DNA from: Planctomycetaceae bacterium
GTDB lineage: Bacteria; Planctomycetota; Planctomycetia; Pirellulales; Pirellulaceae
Assembly (NCBI GenBank): GCA_002685655.1
Contig: NYXM01000205.1
Span: 1-15,875 of the forward strand
DNA length: 15,875 nt
Direction: 5' to 3'
Numbering within the stretch: the stretch's first letter is position 1; every line of letters begins with the position of its first letter. A program made the translations under genes and the position numbers. The notes under the pieces were generated by a model, which saw only the letters and a program-made list of their open reading frames with translations, was not told where the DNA came from and searched no databases. Positions 15,398 through 15,875 of the stretch are shown in pieces.

Positions 15398-15784
15398 CTA
15401 CGGACCTGGGGCAGCTGGCAGCGTAGGACCATTCGGATTGGATGACGGCTGGTATGGCCTCGCACCATACGCGGCGTTTGTAGCGGCGCCCGCGTTGTTT
15501 GTTCCAGAGTATGGGGAAAACCCTGTGGAAACACCCGCTGACGGTGCCGGCGAACCGAGTGTATTCGTACCGCCATAGGGTTGGCTGTTAGCTGGATACG
15601 CGACAGGCGGCGCAGACTGATAGGCTGGTACATTAACCGGCCCCGCGCCGGTCTTCGCCTGCCAGATTTGCCAGCCACCGACGGCAACCGCCGCACCGCT
15701 CGCCAAAATCAGGCCGAGGACGCTTCCCAAGATTAACGCTGCGCCGTGATCGGTTTGCTCCGCCGTCGGTGTTTGTGCGCTCAA
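15398..15784 (-). CDS. Small single-pass membrane protein with Pro/Gly/Tyr-rich tail
   Basis: This 128-residue hypothetical protein has a short polar N-terminus and one membrane helix at about 15-38 (ALILGSVLGLILASGAAVAV). A low-complexity tail from residue 45 on is rich in Pro, Gly, Ala, Ser, Asn and Tyr. The start is TTG at 15784; an in-frame TGA 6 nt upstream rules out a longer form, and GGGAG (15796-15800) lies 11 nt before it. No family was recognised. The N-terminus is short and the tail lacks cysteines or catalytic-looking motifs, so an envelope-associated structural or secretion-linked role is only a guess. Coding status rests on the clean helix plus composition and is moderately secure. 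Confidence 0.65.
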   Translation of the reverse strand: MSAQTPTAEQTDHGAALILGSVLGLILASGAAVAVGGWQIWQAKTGAGPVNVPAYQSAPPVAYPANSQPYGGTNTLGSPAPSAGVSTGFSPYSGTNNAGAATNAAYGARPYQPSSNPNGPTLPAAPGP

Positions 15785-15875
15785 GGGTCAGGCAACTCCC
15801 AGCAATAAATGTACCGTCAGGTTTTCTGCGGCTGAATGCGGACGGCGTATTTGGAGATCGTGGTGTCTCGCTCAA

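Noticed and set aside
15633..15875. 80-codon minus-strand frame reaching the right edge
   Set aside because: It overlaps the membrane-helix gene in another frame and is Arg/Ser-rich like a shadow frame. No family features were seen.

Overview
The window looks like a chromosomal segment from a planctomycete (Pirellula/Rhodopirellula-type). This is inferred from gene content and style: a MoxR / DUF58 / BatA-like vWA / DUF4175-like cluster with a very Gln-rich coiled-coil member, a TPR protein carrying a zinc-peptidase domain, a c-heme-sensing hybrid kinase, moderately GC-rich coding sequence, and GTG and TTG starts beside ATG. No rRNA, tRNA, CRISPR array, insertion sequence or phage gene was seen. 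Every convincing gene lies on the minus strand.

Region 1 (10806 down to 1, running off the left edge) is one tightly packed six-gene operon. In transcription order it encodes an exported TPR protein with a gluzincin-type peptidase domain (HEFCH...E), a DUF4159 protein, a MoxR AAA+ ATPase, a DUF58 protein with a vWA MIDAS, a BatA-like membrane vWA protein, and a very large membrane-anchored coiled-coil protein (DUF4175-like) whose C-terminus lies outside the window. Three junctions are 4-bp ATGA overlaps and one is a 1-bp TGATG overlap. Only MoxR has its own short leader, with a strong Shine-Dalgarno and a GTG start. A sigma70-like promoter sits about 140 bp before the first gene, and its leader carries a hairpin and a possible tiny ORF. 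The proposed logic is that MoxR acts with vWA partners as a chaperone or remodelling machine on an envelope complex; the exported peptidase, the DUF4159 protein and the coiled-coil protein are the likely envelope parts. The substrate is unknown.

Region 2 (10807-11330) is a 524-bp non-coding interval. It holds the operon promoter, three 19-bp direct repeats and a stem-loop just after the kinase stop codon.

Region 3 (11331-14231) encodes a BarA-type hybrid histidine kinase. Its periplasmic sensor domain contains a CxxCH c-heme motif, followed by PAS, HisKA, HATPase, receiver and HPt domains.

Region 4 (14574-15784) holds a two-CBS-domain protein preceded by a near-perfect sigma54 (-24/-12) promoter, a palindrome in its leader, and a small single-pass membrane protein with a Pro/Gly/Tyr-rich tail. 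The last 91 bp at the right edge hold nothing I can assign.
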